DNA from: Aureobasidium sp. EXF-3400
Taxonomy: Eukaryota > Ascomycota > Dothideomycetes > Dothideales > Saccotheciaceae
Length of the DNA: 64,000 nucleotides
Reading direction: 5' to 3'
Assembly: GCA_024195585.1 (NCBI GenBank)
Contig: SWBL01000163.1
Location: 44,445-108,444, forward strand
Positions within the stretch are counted from its first letter, which is position 1; each line of letters opens with the position of its first letter. Below the pieces are notes generated by a model that had not been told where the DNA came from, ran no database searches, and was given only the letters and a program-made list of their open reading frames with translations. Made by a program: the position numbers and the translations under genes. Of this stretch, positions 24,524-35,379 are shown one piece after another.

Positions 24524-25367
24524 ACTCCTTTTACTCTGTTGTCTGGTGCGAGTCGAAGCGATCCGAGTGTTTTGCGTGTAATATGTGGTATTCGTGAATG
24601 TGGTAGTGAGCGACTGGCGGTATACAGCGAGCGGAAGTTGGACGAGTTGGATGCCAGACGGCGCCTGTCTCGAGGGGTAACAAAAATGGAAACGCTCGTC
24701 TTGGACAGGGTGACTACTATTTTAGGTACATGATGCCAACACTCAAGCAAAGTCCCTGCAGTCCGCGGGCCGCTAAGCAACCAGCCTTGGCTCATTTTTC
24801 TGCCAGAACCTAATCACTCCACATCCCGTCCTCGATTGCTGCATCATCTACAATATCATATCACAACCTACGTCAACTTTCTGGTTGATGTCAATTCTGT
24901 TGAACACATGTAATATATGCCATGACAGCTACAAAGCGCAACAAGTGATTATTCAAAACCCGAAATCCGCTTCTTCTCATCAAAATCCGAAACCCGCTTT
25001 TGCTCATCAATTCCTCCCCCAGAAAAGCCACAAATCCACTTGAAACATGGAGACAAAGACAAGGCGGGCATGACTTCTATTTCGTGGGCTCGCTCACACT
25101 GCGGGGCTTTCATATACTTTACACCCCCGTCCAAGGCAGTTGACTTTTCGAACACCAGATAGTAGGTCATCATACTCCTCGGTCACGGCAACTATTCCCT
25201 CCGACGGCTCCACATACACAGTGCCCACATGCCTTTCGACCATGCACAATACAATCTTGGGTCTGCATGCTATCTCTCTCAAGCATTGCTTGCTTCTATA
25301 AAGACTGCTTCATCTCTCGCCTTGACATGTCTCTGGACAGATTCAAACCTGTGTGTTATCGTCGATC
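24524..25367. promoter_or_regulatory. Divergent promoter region, CHS7 / cytochrome P450
   Basis: 844 bp between divergent starts, holding both promoters. Near 24955-25005 two imperfect copies of a short motif (gaaatccgcttcttctcatc and gaaacccgcttttgctcatc) lie about 25 bp apart. They could be a duplicated regulatory element, but this is only a visual similarity. Confidence 0.4.
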
Positions 25368-26895
25368 ATGGCACAATTCTCCTACTCCAATATTGCGGCC
25401 ATCTATCTCGCTGTCACATTTATCTACATCTCTTACAAGGTTTGCCGACTCAATGCTCTCATATCCACCTACCTGACATTCGTAGCTTGTGCATCGAGCC
25501 TTCTTCACTCCACTTCGCGGCATACCGGGACCATGGCATGCTGCCTTTGTCAATTGGCGTCTGAAGATAGCCGTCCTTAGTGGCTCTCGAGCAGACTACA
25601 TCCACGCACTTCACCAAAAGTACGGTCCAATCGTACGCATCACGCCCAATGAAGTTGCCGTCAACGATCCGGCTAGTTTCAAGGACATCCACAAGATCGG
25701 TTCTGGGTTCACAAAGACCCCTTGGTATGAGTATCTGAGCACCAGTGGACCTGGCAAGTGCCCTGGTGTCTTCCAGATGACCAACTCAAAGGATCATGCG
25801 GCTAGGAGGAAGTTCTTGGCTAAAGGCTTCAGTCAGCGACACCTTCGTGAGCAGTGGGAGAATGTTGTTCGTGAAAGGGTCAGTTTGGCCGTCGCTCGCA
25901 TCAAGGCCGATGCTACCTCTGGAACAGCTGATATCCTCAAGTGGTGGACCTATCTCGCTACAGATGTCGCTGCTCACCTAATGTTTGGCGAGTCCTTCCA
26001 CATGCTCGAGAGTGGTGCGAGAGTACCGTACATCGTCGCTCTGGAGACAGCCTCGATATGTTCTGCAATCAGCTGGGAATTGCCGTTAGTGTATTGGATC
26101 GGTCGCAGATTGCCCTTCGCTGCCACAAGAGACATATTCTATGCCAACGAAGTCTTGCTGGACCAAGGCCGTCTAGCAGTCAAGAACAGCAAAGCCCAAG
26201 ATTTCGGCACCTCAAACATCTTCGCTACTGCCATCAGCGAATCCGAGAAGGGCGATGGAACTCTGACGGATGAAGACATTCAAGCCGAAGCAGGCAATCT
26301 GATTGTCGCCGGCTCGGATACCACAGGTATCACACTGACATATCTCACATGGTGTGTCCTGAAGCAACCTGCACTACACAAAGCTCTCGAGGAAGAAGTC
26401 GGCTCGGCCGACGGTCTACTCACCGATGCATCGCTTGAGCAACTACCAATCCTCAACGCCGTGATCGAAGAAACGCTCCGCCTCTACGGTGCCGCACCAG
26501 CAACCCTCCCCCGTCTAACCCCCAAAGGCGGCATCACCTTATCCGACCACTTCATCCCCGGCGGCACAGTCGTAGGCACGCAATCCTACTCCCTGCACCG
26601 CGACCCCCAACTTTTCCCCAACCCAGACAAATTCGACCACACACGCTGGCTATCTCCAAACGAGCTTTCACCTTTGGCCAAAGCCGTGTTTGCGCCCTTT
26701 GGTGCTGGTTCAAGGATTTGTATTGGTCTGCACCTTGCACGTATGGAGTTGCGATTGGCCGCTGCGACGTTTTTCCGCGAGTGTAAGGGGGCCAGGTTGG
26801 CGGCTTCGACGACGGATGAAAGTATGAAGCCTGTCAATCACTTTCTTATTGCGCCCAAAGCACACAGGTGCGAGATTGTGTTGCAAGTTGATTGA
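25368..26895 (+). CDS. Cytochrome P450 monooxygenase
   Basis: Two exons, 25368..25439 and 25486..26895, give 493 residues. The intron is 46 bp, phase 0, with an unusual GTTTGC donor and a TAG acceptor. Exon 1 encodes a short N-terminal ER anchor (AAIYLAVTFIYISYK). After the junction come LRGIPGPWHAAF (proline-rich hinge), the I-helix oxygen-activation motif AGSDTT (about residue 300), the ExxR pair in EETLR (about 351-355) and the heme loop PFGAGSRICIG, with the thiolate Cys at about residue 436. All catalytic motifs are intact. It should be an ER-bound heme monooxygenase needing a P450 reductase. Substrate unknown. The flanking genes are housekeeping, so there is no sign of a biosynthetic cluster. 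Confidence 0.9.
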
Positions 26896-27252
26896 AGCTT
26901 GAGATTTGTTGGTTTTCTTCAACTGGGTGTCTTGTCGAGTTTAGGTATAGAGGCACATAGTCAACCAACAGCTTCTCAGATACATGGACTAGCATGATGT
27001 CGTGGTTGTAGGATCTGATGTAGAACCGAGCGTAGCGCAAGACACAATCCATACTCACCAGTTCATGCATCATAAAGACAACACCCAATGTTTGAGCTTC
27101 GCACAATTCATATGAGAGAGAAAGAATAATATTGATGCGGAAAAAGAAAAACAAAAAAGGTATAAACAGCTTTCAAACACCTCCCACAAACGCCATGATT
27201 TTATATCCACTTCACGCTCTGCTTGCTTTTACACAAAAGCGACAAATGCAAG
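26896..27252. other. Convergent 3' flank, P450 / RRP5
   Basis: 357 bp between the two converging stops, AT-richer than the flanking genes and with an A-rich stretch near 27135-27160. Presumably 3' UTRs and poly(A) signals. Confidence 0.4.
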
Positions 27253-30200
27253 CTACTCCTCCATCTCCTCATCCTCTCCATTCTGCATCTTCTCGACAAA
27301 AGCCTTGGCTCTAGCCTTGACAGCTTCAACATGCTTGGCATCACCCTGCTCCTCTTCAAACTCCAACCAGCGCTTGAAGACAAATCTTGCACGACGCTTC
27401 TTCATCTTGCCGTTGGCCATGCGCTCAAACAGACTGCGGACACGTTCCACATCTTCGGTCTTGCCGGTTTGCTTGGCGAGGCTGCGTTCAAGGTCGCACC
27501 ACATGTCCCAGCCTTGAGTCCATTTCGTCCACTGTGTGAGCATGGATTCGAAGATTGTGCGTGCGCGCTCGGGCTCGCCGGTCGAAGTGCGGAACTCGAG
27601 GGCTGCGAATTTGGCAGTGAGGTTGCGGTGGTCGTGGGAGGGAACTGACTGCAGAGCACGAGGAAGGAGAGCGCGGGCTTGAGATGCAGCATCGCGTTTC
27701 TCGAAAAGGAAGGTTGCGTAGTTGAGCCAGAGGTTGGGGTTAGGACGGAATGACTTTGTGGATGCCATGGCGTCGAAGATCTTCTCGGCGGCGCGGAAGT
27801 CGCCAGAGGAGGTGTAGATGGCGGCGAGCTTCTCGTGCATGGTGAAGCTGTCTTGGACCTTGCAGGCCTCCTTGAAAGTGGCGTCTACTGAGTCGGCATC
27901 GCCGTAGGCAACCTCCAAGTTCAATAGTGCAACCCAGACGTTTTGCTTCTCGTCTTGCTCGCGAAGGTGGATGGTGCGAAGGGCGCGTTGACCAATGTCG
28001 CGGGCTTTCTGGACTTCGGACAGACCAAGCTGGAAAGCCATGTATTGGATCCAGAGCGACGAGTCGGAGGGCGATGTGAGAAGCATACGTTCAAAGTCGG
28101 CGACAGACTGGGGACCGTTGGCGTCAAGGTCACCAGTCTGGTCGACTTGGATAGCTGTCTTGCGCTTACGCTTCTTGAGTGGTGCGGATGCTTCTTCGGC
28201 ATCTGAGATAGCACCATCGTTGTCAAGGGCGGAAGCACCACTCCAGTCAAAGGCTGAGGTGGTAAGACCACCAAGAATGGATTTGCGGGTGGTGGGTGCA
28301 TCATCTTCGCTCATCTCTTCGTCGGACGCAGCCTCCTCGTCACTCTCCATGTCTTGTACATTGGACATGTCGATGTCAACACCATCATCAGACTCGGAAG
28401 CGTCATCATCGAGAGCGACACCCTCACCATCAGATTCTTCATCCTCATCATCGTCTTCCATCTCCTCATCGCCGTCGAGGTCCTTGAAGTACGAGGCCTT
28501 CAAGCCGAAACTGATACGACGCTTCTCCGTGTCGATGTGCAAGACCTTGGCCTTGACAAGATCACCAGCATCGTAAAGTTTCTTGACATCTTCAACGGCA
28601 GAGTCGGCAATCTGACTCTTGTGGCACAGACCACTGACACGAGGAATGGTGTTGTCGACGTCAATGAAGACACCAAAGTCCTCGACCTTTCTCACCTTAC
28701 CAGTGACGAATTGACCAACCTTGAGATCAGCAAAAGAGTTGGCAGGAACATAGTCCTTGTCAACGTGAGACTGCTTCAAGCTCATCTGGACGTGGTTGAG
28801 GTTGGCGTCGACCTGCAGAATCTTACCCTTGACGAGCTGGTCAATCTCGACTGCTGACTTCCACTCCTTCACGAACTGGTCAGACAGATCAGAGATACGG
28901 ACGAAAGCATCGACACGGGGGCCAAGGTTGACAATGACACCCTTCTCGGTGACAGCCTTGACGAAACCACGGACGGCATCGTTGACGGCCAACTGAGGAA
29001 TCGAGGTAATCTGACGGTCCTCGACAGGCAGTGCCGAGCTGAGAACCTTAGAGGGACGCATGCTGAGGTAGACACGCTTGTTGGGAAGATCGACGGCGGA
29101 AACGCAGACACGGACAATGTCGCCTCTGCTGTGTGTGGTCGGGTTGGCCTCGGTGAAGTCATCAGACAGCTCGGTCAAGGTAACAATACCAGAAACGGAG
29201 TCGCTAAGCTGGACAACGACATTGCGCTCGCTGACCTTAGTAACCTTTCCGGCAAGGATTTGACCATCGGTAAGAGTCTTGAGAGTGACAGGAGCTGATG
29301 AAGCAGCAGAGGCAGCAACGAGATCCAGACGGTTGGCGGCAGCGTCAACGCTCTTGACCTTCACACGGATGGCAGAGCCAACAGGGAAGTTCTTGGGGAT
29401 GTCTTGGAGAAGTGAGACGTCGTCAGAAACATCGAGCAGATCAATACGACCACGAACATTGGGAGACAAGTTGGCCCACAAGCACTTGTCACCAATGTTG
29501 TTGACGTACGCGATCCAGGTAGAGTCAACCTTAACCTGATCAAGAGTCAAGATGTCAGACTCGGACTTCAGAGTAGTGTTGGTCTTGGCAGTAAGCTCGA
29601 GAACGGGGACACGAGAGTGGCGGTGAGTGATGGGCAAGAAGCGGTGGTTGCGGGCATCGTGGATACCAAGAACCTTGACGGGAAGAACCTGCTTGGCCTT
29701 GAACTTCTGCAGAGGCTTCTTTCTGTCCTTGATATCTTCCCAGCTGTTGAAGACCTCAGAGACGTCGATACGGCCTTGGATGTTGTCGGCAAGTAGAACG
29801 TTGAGCTGAGTGTCCTTGATAGAAACAATGCGAGCCTGGGTCTCCTTGCCAAGTGTGAAATCGGTGAGCGAATTAGACACTCCGTCTACGGGGTTGGTGA
29901 CGGTGGTAGGTGCAACGGCTTGGGGCTTCTCCTCCTTCTTCTCCACGGGGAGAATGGTAAGGACAAAGCGCTTAGAGTCGTTGTTGACAGACAGGACTCT
30001 GGCCGAGATTGACTGATCCTTGCGCAGACCGAATGCAGGCAATGCAAGCTTCTCCTGTGTGATCTGAGTCTTGGGCATGAAACCGACAAGACCAGCGGCA
30101 AACTCAACGAATACACCATCGGGTGTGATGTTGCGTACGAAACCACTAAGCTCCTTTCCTTGTGAAAGGCCCTTGAAATCACTGACCAGAGTCTTGGCGT

Positions 30201-32631
30201 TGGCGGCCTTGACCAAGCTAGGCTTGTTACTCAAGATGACCAAATGTCTTCTGTCTAGCTTCTCCAAGACAACAAGCTCATTCAGCTTTTGACCAACCCT
30301 GATCTGCTTCAAAGTAGACTTGTTCTTTGCCTCAGATCCATCGGTAAGATGAGTCAGGCGGAGCGTACCCTTGAGATTCGAGCCTTCCAAGTCGAGCATG
30401 ACGCTCTCACCAGTGACTTCGGTGACAGATGCGTTGATTAGTTGTCCCTCCTTCAGATCATTCCAGGCGGACTCTTCATCCTTGCCGAAAGCGGAAGCAT
30501 CTTTGCAAGAGACCTTGAGCTCGTTGTTCTCTGCATCAACAGAAATGGCGTGAACCATGACAGTTTGACCTTGTCTGAAGTGTTGTGAAGGATCCGAGAT
30601 GTATGCCTCGCTCATTTCAGCGACTGGGAGCCATGCTCTAACCTTGCCGTAGAATTGAACAACAGCACCGTTGGGCTTGATGTTGATGATAGTACCAGGT
30701 GCTTCATCCCCAACGTTGATATCCTCGTATGACTTCCAGATCTTTGCGTCAGCATTGACGAGAGTCTTCTTGAGGGTCAAACGAATCTGGTTCTTCTCGG
30801 GATCGACGGTAAGAACACGAGCGGTGACAGGAAAACCTTCTCTGAACTTCTTCTCGGGATGTTGCAACTTCACGTCGGCCATGTGCGACTCGGGGACAAG
30901 ACCGTCAATGCCATCGGCAAGCTGGACCAGAACACCAGTAACACCCTTAGCTCCAAGAATGATCTTCATGACGGTCGCCTTGACGACTTGGCCAACCTCG
31001 ACATCTTCGATGCGCAAGAAAGGCTGATCCAGAATCTTCTGCTCAAGAGAAACATTGTAGACAGCATCGACAGGGTTGAAACCAAGGACTCTGGCACGGT
31101 GAGTAGATTCGAGTTTGTATTGGCCGATAGTCTCGGAAAGCGTGTCGATCTTCTTTTCAGAGATTCTAGAAATGTGAGCGAAACCAGGGTTTGAAGAGCC
31201 AGTAAGCTTGAGGAAAAGACCCATTGCGGGCTCGACATGCACAACCTGGGCATCCTCGACTATCGATGAAGGACCAATCTTGTCGGCCTTCTTCTCGCTG
31301 CCGAGAACGAATGCCTTGAAGGTCTTGACGTGGTCGAGGAAAGAGACACCAATCTTCTTGTTCTCGCTCGTGTGGAAAGTGCAGATGACGCGAACCTTGA
31401 CTTTCGAACCAATCTTGTACTTCTTCGAGACATCATCCACGCGAGCACCAGCACCTGAGTGGATGACATCTGCTGTTGCGTCGAGCATACCCATGACCTT
31501 TGCAGCAATGCCTCCACGGCTAGATTCGGTAACAAGGACTTCGACGGCGGTACCAGGTAGGAAAGCATCAATCGTAGAGGCGTCTGATAGGCAGTGCTTG
31601 GTGATGTCGCCCATCTTTGTGAAATCAGGAGCCAGCTTGATGACCTTGTTGTCCGAAGCCTTTCCAGTAACAACGCAAAGCATGACCTGGCCCTCGTGGA
31701 CCTTTGCAATGTCGAAAACCTTTCCTAGCTCTTTCTTGGACACGAAACCTCTGACAGAGTCATCATCCAAACCCAGGTCCATGACTAGACCGTGATCTTC
31801 TACACTGCGGATTGAGGCTTGGAGAGTTCCATGAACGGGAAGATTTGAGGTGTCGAGGCCAACATTGACTTGTTTCGGGTCGACGGAGAGTTCGATTCTC
31901 TTCTTCGATTTGCGCAGACCATTAACGGCGGACTCATCGGCGGTCGAGGTAACGATGGCTCTCAGCCATTGGCCAACGTGGAAAAGCGATTTAAGGTCGA
32001 GATCGTCGTCATCTTCGTCTTCGCTCTCGTCCTTGACATCCTCGTCGGCCTGAGCCAGCAGAGCCTCGATCTTCTGGTTGACCTTTTCTGAGACTGCCGT
32101 CAACGGAATGAATCCTGTGAGGTTGTTGGGTAGAGCAAGTGCAACATCGCGTGATGTGATTTCGGTGACCTGGCCCAGTACCAGAGTGCCAACAGCAATG
32201 TTCTTGTAGCTCAGACCGTGGATCTTGATTGTGGGCTTGTCGTCCTCGGCGGCTTTAGCAGCTCTCTTATCGGCCTTTGTCTTTCTCTTCTTCTTTGGTG
32301 CAGCACCAGGTTCGGCGCCGGCAGCAGCATCTTCATCGTCGTCGTCGGAGAAGGCGTCTGATTTTTGCTTCTTTGCTCCAGATTGCTCGAATAGAACGTC
32401 GCGTTCGGCCTGGATCTTGATCTGCTTGTGTTCCAGAGGGGTCAAGACACTGGCACCACCACGAGGGAAAGCGCGCTCTTCTTGTGACAGGATCGAGGCC
32501 TTGACGGGGTTTCTGTCGCCCTGTTCCTTGGTCTCCGGAGGTTGTCTCTTCTTGGGCGGGGCCGAGCTGTCAGCCTTGGAGCGCTTTACATCGCGCTCCT
32601 CGGTCTGAGCCTTTCGTTTAATGGGAGCCAT
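27253..32631 (-). CDS. RRP5: rRNA biogenesis protein Rrp5
   Basis: One uninterrupted exon of 1792 residues, the largest gene here. Rrp5 is a nucleolar factor needed for both 18S and 5.8S rRNA processing. It binds pre-rRNA through S1 repeats and joins small- and large-subunit assembly. The N-terminal ~110 residues are Lys-rich and acidic. From ~130 to ~1350 there is a long array of S1 RNA-binding repeats, each with the G-x-V-x-x-V...GFV pattern (for example VGTLVLGQVTEITSRDVALA, and KVGQFVTGKVRKVEDFGVFI in a late copy). An acidic linker (DGDEEMEDDDEDEESDGEG) follows. The C-terminal ~270 residues are HAT/TPR-type helical repeats (PNLWLNYATFLFEKRDA, WDMWCDLERSL). Length and domain order match fungal Rrp5. 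Divergent from the CDT2-like gene. Confidence 0.96.
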   Translation of the reverse strand: MAPIKRKAQTEERDVKRSKADSSAPPKKRQPPETKEQGDRNPVKASILSQEERAFPRGGASVLTPLEHKQIKIQAERDVLFEQSGAKKQKSDAFSDDDDEDAAAGAEPGAAPKKKRKTKADKRAAKAAEDDKPTIKIHGLSYKNIAVGTLVLGQVTEITSRDVALALPNNLTGFIPLTAVSEKVNQKIEALLAQADEDVKDESEDEDDDDLDLKSLFHVGQWLRAIVTSTADESAVNGLRKSKKRIELSVDPKQVNVGLDTSNLPVHGTLQASIRSVEDHGLVMDLGLDDDSVRGFVSKKELGKVFDIAKVHEGQVMLCVVTGKASDNKVIKLAPDFTKMGDITKHCLSDASTIDAFLPGTAVEVLVTESSRGGIAAKVMGMLDATADVIHSGAGARVDDVSKKYKIGSKVKVRVICTFHTSENKKIGVSFLDHVKTFKAFVLGSEKKADKIGPSSIVEDAQVVHVEPAMGLFLKLTGSSNPGFAHISRISEKKIDTLSETIGQYKLESTHRARVLGFNPVDAVYNVSLEQKILDQPFLRIEDVEVGQVVKATVMKIILGAKGVTGVLVQLADGIDGLVPESHMADVKLQHPEKKFREGFPVTARVLTVDPEKNQIRLTLKKTLVNADAKIWKSYEDINVGDEAPGTIINIKPNGAVVQFYGKVRAWLPVAEMSEAYISDPSQHFRQGQTVMVHAISVDAENNELKVSCKDASAFGKDEESAWNDLKEGQLINASVTEVTGESVMLDLEGSNLKGTLRLTHLTDGSEAKNKSTLKQIRVGQKLNELVVLEKLDRRHLVILSNKPSLVKAANAKTLVSDFKGLSQGKELSGFVRNITPDGVFVEFAAGLVGFMPKTQITQEKLALPAFGLRKDQSISARVLSVNNDSKRFVLTILPVEKKEEKPQAVAPTTVTNPVDGVSNSLTDFTLGKETQARIVSIKDTQLNVLLADNIQGRIDVSEVFNSWEDIKDRKKPLQKFKAKQVLPVKVLGIHDARNHRFLPITHRHSRVPVLELTAKTNTTLKSESDILTLDQVKVDSTWIAYVNNIGDKCLWANLSPNVRGRIDLLDVSDDVSLLQDIPKNFPVGSAIRVKVKSVDAAANRLDLVAASAASSAPVTLKTLTDGQILAGKVTKVSERNVVVQLSDSVSGIVTLTELSDDFTEANPTTHSRGDIVRVCVSAVDLPNKRVYLSMRPSKVLSSALPVEDRQITSIPQLAVNDAVRGFVKAVTEKGVIVNLGPRVDAFVRISDLSDQFVKEWKSAVEIDQLVKGKILQVDANLNHVQMSLKQSHVDKDYVPANSFADLKVGQFVTGKVRKVEDFGVFIDVDNTIPRVSGLCHKSQIADSAVEDVKKLYDAGDLVKAKVLHIDTEKRRISFGLKASYFKDLDGDEEMEDDDEDEESDGEGVALDDDASESDDGVDIDMSNVQDMESDEEAASDEEMSEDDAPTTRKSILGGLTTSAFDWSGASALDNDGAISDAEEASAPLKKRKRKTAIQVDQTGDLDANGPQSVADFERMLLTSPSDSSLWIQYMAFQLGLSEVQKARDIGQRALRTIHLREQDEKQNVWVALLNLEVAYGDADSVDATFKEACKVQDSFTMHEKLAAIYTSSGDFRAAEKIFDAMASTKSFRPNPNLWLNYATFLFEKRDAASQARALLPRALQSVPSHDHRNLTAKFAALEFRTSTGEPERARTIFESMLTQWTKWTQGWDMWCDLERSLAKQTGKTEDVERVRSLFERMANGKMKKRRARFVFKRWLEFEEEQGDAKHVEAVKARAKAFVEKMQNGEDEEMEE

Positions 32632-32937
32632 GGCTGATAACCACGGAAATGTCTAGAAACGGAATCTATCGCCTGCGGGTGAGATAATTTTTGGTTCGAT
32701 ATACTGCCGGGCGGCGTCGGGAGCTCGAGCATATCTTGGCACGGGCTCAAAAACTGGAGCTGCAGATGCGGCCAAGCCTCGAAACGCCGACAATCCCGAT
32801 GCCAGCACGTCCTTGGGCTAAATTGGTTTGCTCGCGTCGAGGTCGTGCAGCGTCGCGTCTTCGTGGCGGAAGTTTGAAAGTACCAACTCGTCATCTTGTA
32901 CCTTTGGCATCGAGTATTGATAACACCGTGCTGCACC
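32632..32937. promoter_or_regulatory. Bidirectional promoter, RRP5 / CDT2-like
   Basis: 306 bp between the divergent start codons of a ribosome-biogenesis gene and a cell-cycle gene. No TATA box or canonical MCB (ACGCGT) site was recognised. A GGCGG element lies near 32861. Confidence 0.45.
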
Positions 32938-34980
32938 ATGTCTGGTATAGACATGCTGCCTTCGTCTCAGAGCAGCACTGCTGCTTTGCCGAGCTCTCCC
33001 ATTGCTGCATCTTCACCCGGCCGCGTGAGCAGCAAACCCAAGGGCCAGCCATCCATCACACCTCGACGCTTCACGAGGTTCTTTACTCCCATCACATCAC
33101 GTTCATCCACAAACTCCAAGTCAAATAAGAGACTCAAGGACATCACCAAGAACGCTGTCAATCAAGTCAAATTCAATGGCTTCCACGACCTCCCTCAATT
33201 CGAGACGCCTCGAAAGAAGAGAAAGATCCTACCCACTCCCGACAGCTCGCCCGTCCAGCCACTCGATTCTTCACCCTTGAGACCACTTGACTACCACCCT
33301 TCCAACCTTTCCCATCAGCAGCACTACGACTTTGACGCTTCAGACATCGACCAAGAAGACCAAGACGAAGAGGAAGAAGAAAGGCATTACCCGACCCCTA
33401 TCACACGCCTGCACAACGCTGGAGCAAGCAGTCGTATCTTGCAACGAAGCTTCGGTGGCTCAAGGACTATCGGCCGTGGCAGGATCCAAGACCACTGTGT
33501 CCCAGACTGGCGTGCCCAAACCGCTGACTTTTACTCCCGCCCTGACGACTGCCACAGTTACCGTGGTGATGCTCTACCTTTCTGTGTGACTCGTTGCAAC
33601 ACTAACTCTCTCGTTGCTATTGGCGATGAGGAGGGTGGTGTGAGGCTGATCGACTCGGCTTATGCGGACAACTCCTTCTCCCAGCACCATGTTAGCTTCA
33701 AACCTCACCGCAATGCTATCATGGACATGGCTTTCTCTTCTGACGATTACTTATTTGCTACCGGTTCCGGTGATCAGACGTCCCGAATCGTTGATGTGCA
33801 CACTCAACAAACACGTTACGTTATGCGCAGCCACACGTCTTCCGTCAAGCAGGTTCGTTTTCAGCCTGGCAACGACAGCATTGTCGCCACCTCCAGTCGC
33901 GATGGTAGTGTTATGATCTGGGACTTGCGTTGTCGCGGCCAGGATGCTCCAGTCGCAGACTTTGCTGTCAGCTTTGAAACCGGCAATGGCATGGTGAATA
34001 TCCCGCGACCTCACAACAATACCATCACGTATGCCTCATCTGTCAACAGCATGCGTGACGCTCATGGTCTGCAGCACGAACGTTCGGATGTTTCCATCAC
34101 TGCCTTGTCCTTCCTGTCTGACTCACGCTCCCATTTGCTGCTCACTGCGACCGAAGCAAACGCCAGCATCAAATTGTGGGATCTCCGTGGTAAATACACA
34201 TCTCGTCGAGGTGGCCCTTCGCGTTTCAGTTCAGTTCCCGTCTCGAGCACTCGTGAACCAGAGGCGCATATCAAGAATCGTCAATACGGCATTAGTAGTC
34301 TGTCATTGAGTGGTGATGGTAGCCGCTTCTACGCACTGTGTCGTGATAGCACTGTTTATGCCTACTCAACCAATCATCTCATCTTGGGCTCTGCTCCTGA
34401 GTATGAAGCCTCCAACAACACACAAGCTTCAAAGTGGTTCCGACCTCGACAGGGCCTCGCAGGTATTGGACCATTGTACGGTTTTCGTCACCCCATGTTC
34501 AGGTCAACTTCCTTCTACGTCAAGTCCGCGCTGCGCCCTGCTACTTTATCTCAGCCTGAGATGCTTGCTGTCGGCAGTCGCGAAGGCTGTGCTGTTCTGT
34601 TTCCTACGGACGAGTCTCTTCTGCAGAAGAAGCAAATCCAGCCGCCTAGCTCAGGCACCTCTACTCCTGTTGGCGACCACGATGAGGGCTCGGGTCTCCG
34701 TTCACGAATCGGGTCCACAGGGAAGTATCAAGACACTTCGCTGCCTATCTACACTCAGGGTACCGCATTGATCCGAGCTCATGGCACTTCTGAGGTCACA
34801 AGCTTGGCCTGGAGTACCGAAGGTGAACTTGTCACACTGGGCGACAACTTCACAGCAAGGTGTTGGCGAGAGAAGGACCGCAATGCTGCGAGAGAGATGA
34901 GAATCTGTGGCGAGGGTCAAGGTGCTCGTTGGGGTTGGGGATGGGCAGACGTTGAAGGATATGATGAGGAGGAAGGTTGA
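32938..34980 (+). CDS. CDT2: CDT2-like WD40 substrate receptor of a CRL4 ubiquitin ligase
   Basis: Single exon, 680 residues. Cdt2 docks substrates such as Cdt1 and replication-coupled targets to Cul4-Ddb1 in S phase. The N-terminal ~200 residues are disordered with nuclear-type basic clusters (KSNKRLKDITKNA, PRKKRKI). From ~210 WD repeats begin (SLVAIGDEEGGVRLIDSAYA). Later repeats include FKPHRNAIMDMAFSSDDYLF and SSRDGSVMIWDLRCRG, the latter a typical WDxR DDB1-binding box, with a second at SIKLWDLRGK. A PRRFTRFF segment at residues 42-49 resembles a PCNA-interacting motif without its Gln. The ATG at 32938 is the first in frame. The WD40/WDxR assignment is secure. The specific CDT2 name is by layout similarity with the pombe/animal family. 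Confidence 0.78.
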   Translation: MSGIDMLPSSQSSTAALPSSPIAASSPGRVSSKPKGQPSITPRRFTRFFTPITSRSSTNSKSNKRLKDITKNAVNQVKFNGFHDLPQFETPRKKRKILPTPDSSPVQPLDSSPLRPLDYHPSNLSHQQHYDFDASDIDQEDQDEEEEERHYPTPITRLHNAGASSRILQRSFGGSRTIGRGRIQDHCVPDWRAQTADFYSRPDDCHSYRGDALPFCVTRCNTNSLVAIGDEEGGVRLIDSAYADNSFSQHHVSFKPHRNAIMDMAFSSDDYLFATGSGDQTSRIVDVHTQQTRYVMRSHTSSVKQVRFQPGNDSIVATSSRDGSVMIWDLRCRGQDAPVADFAVSFETGNGMVNIPRPHNNTITYASSVNSMRDAHGLQHERSDVSITALSFLSDSRSHLLLTATEANASIKLWDLRGKYTSRRGGPSRFSSVPVSSTREPEAHIKNRQYGISSLSLSGDGSRFYALCRDSTVYAYSTNHLILGSAPEYEASNNTQASKWFRPRQGLAGIGPLYGFRHPMFRSTSFYVKSALRPATLSQPEMLAVGSREGCAVLFPTDESLLQKKQIQPPSSGTSTPVGDHDEGSGLRSRIGSTGKYQDTSLPIYTQGTALIRAHGTSEVTSLAWSTEGELVTLGDNFTARCWREKDRNAAREMRICGEGQGARWGWGWADVEGYDEEEG

Positions 34981-35379
34981 TCAACGAACGATACAATGTT
35001 CGCATCAACATCATGAGGAGGATCATCACGGCGGTTGTTTGAGGATGGCCTGTTACGATTTGTTTTTCTGTCTTGTTTGTTCCGGTTTGGACAAGGATAC
35101 CCACAGCCATTATGGCCCATAGCGTAGCGATGAAGACTGCACTCTTCTCTTGCTTTTGGATAGACATGTTAGGTAGCTTAAAGGAATACATGTATTATGA
35201 ACCACACTAGCCCTACCGGCACACATAATGTGTGATCCTTCGTCGCGAGATAGAGTTGCAGTCAGCAAAGCGTTTGGATCTTGTCAATGAGATTACCTCG
35301 AGGAGAGATCGGATGATAAACTTGATCCCTTTGTATTGAGTACTGCAAATACACCTCACGTTCTGTCTATAGCGTGCTG
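34981..35379. other. 3' flank of CDT2-like gene
   Basis: About 400 bp after the CDT2-like stop. Short frames on both strands, nothing recognised. Confidence 0.35.

Noticed and set aside
24524..26895. Secondary-metabolite cluster around the P450
   Set aside because: Neighbours are CHS7 and RRP5. No synthase, transporter or tailoring enzyme is close.
27305..32608. Many long frames antisense to RRP5 (up to ~195 codons)
   Set aside because: They are shadows of the codon bias in a 1792-residue gene and contain no recognisable domain.
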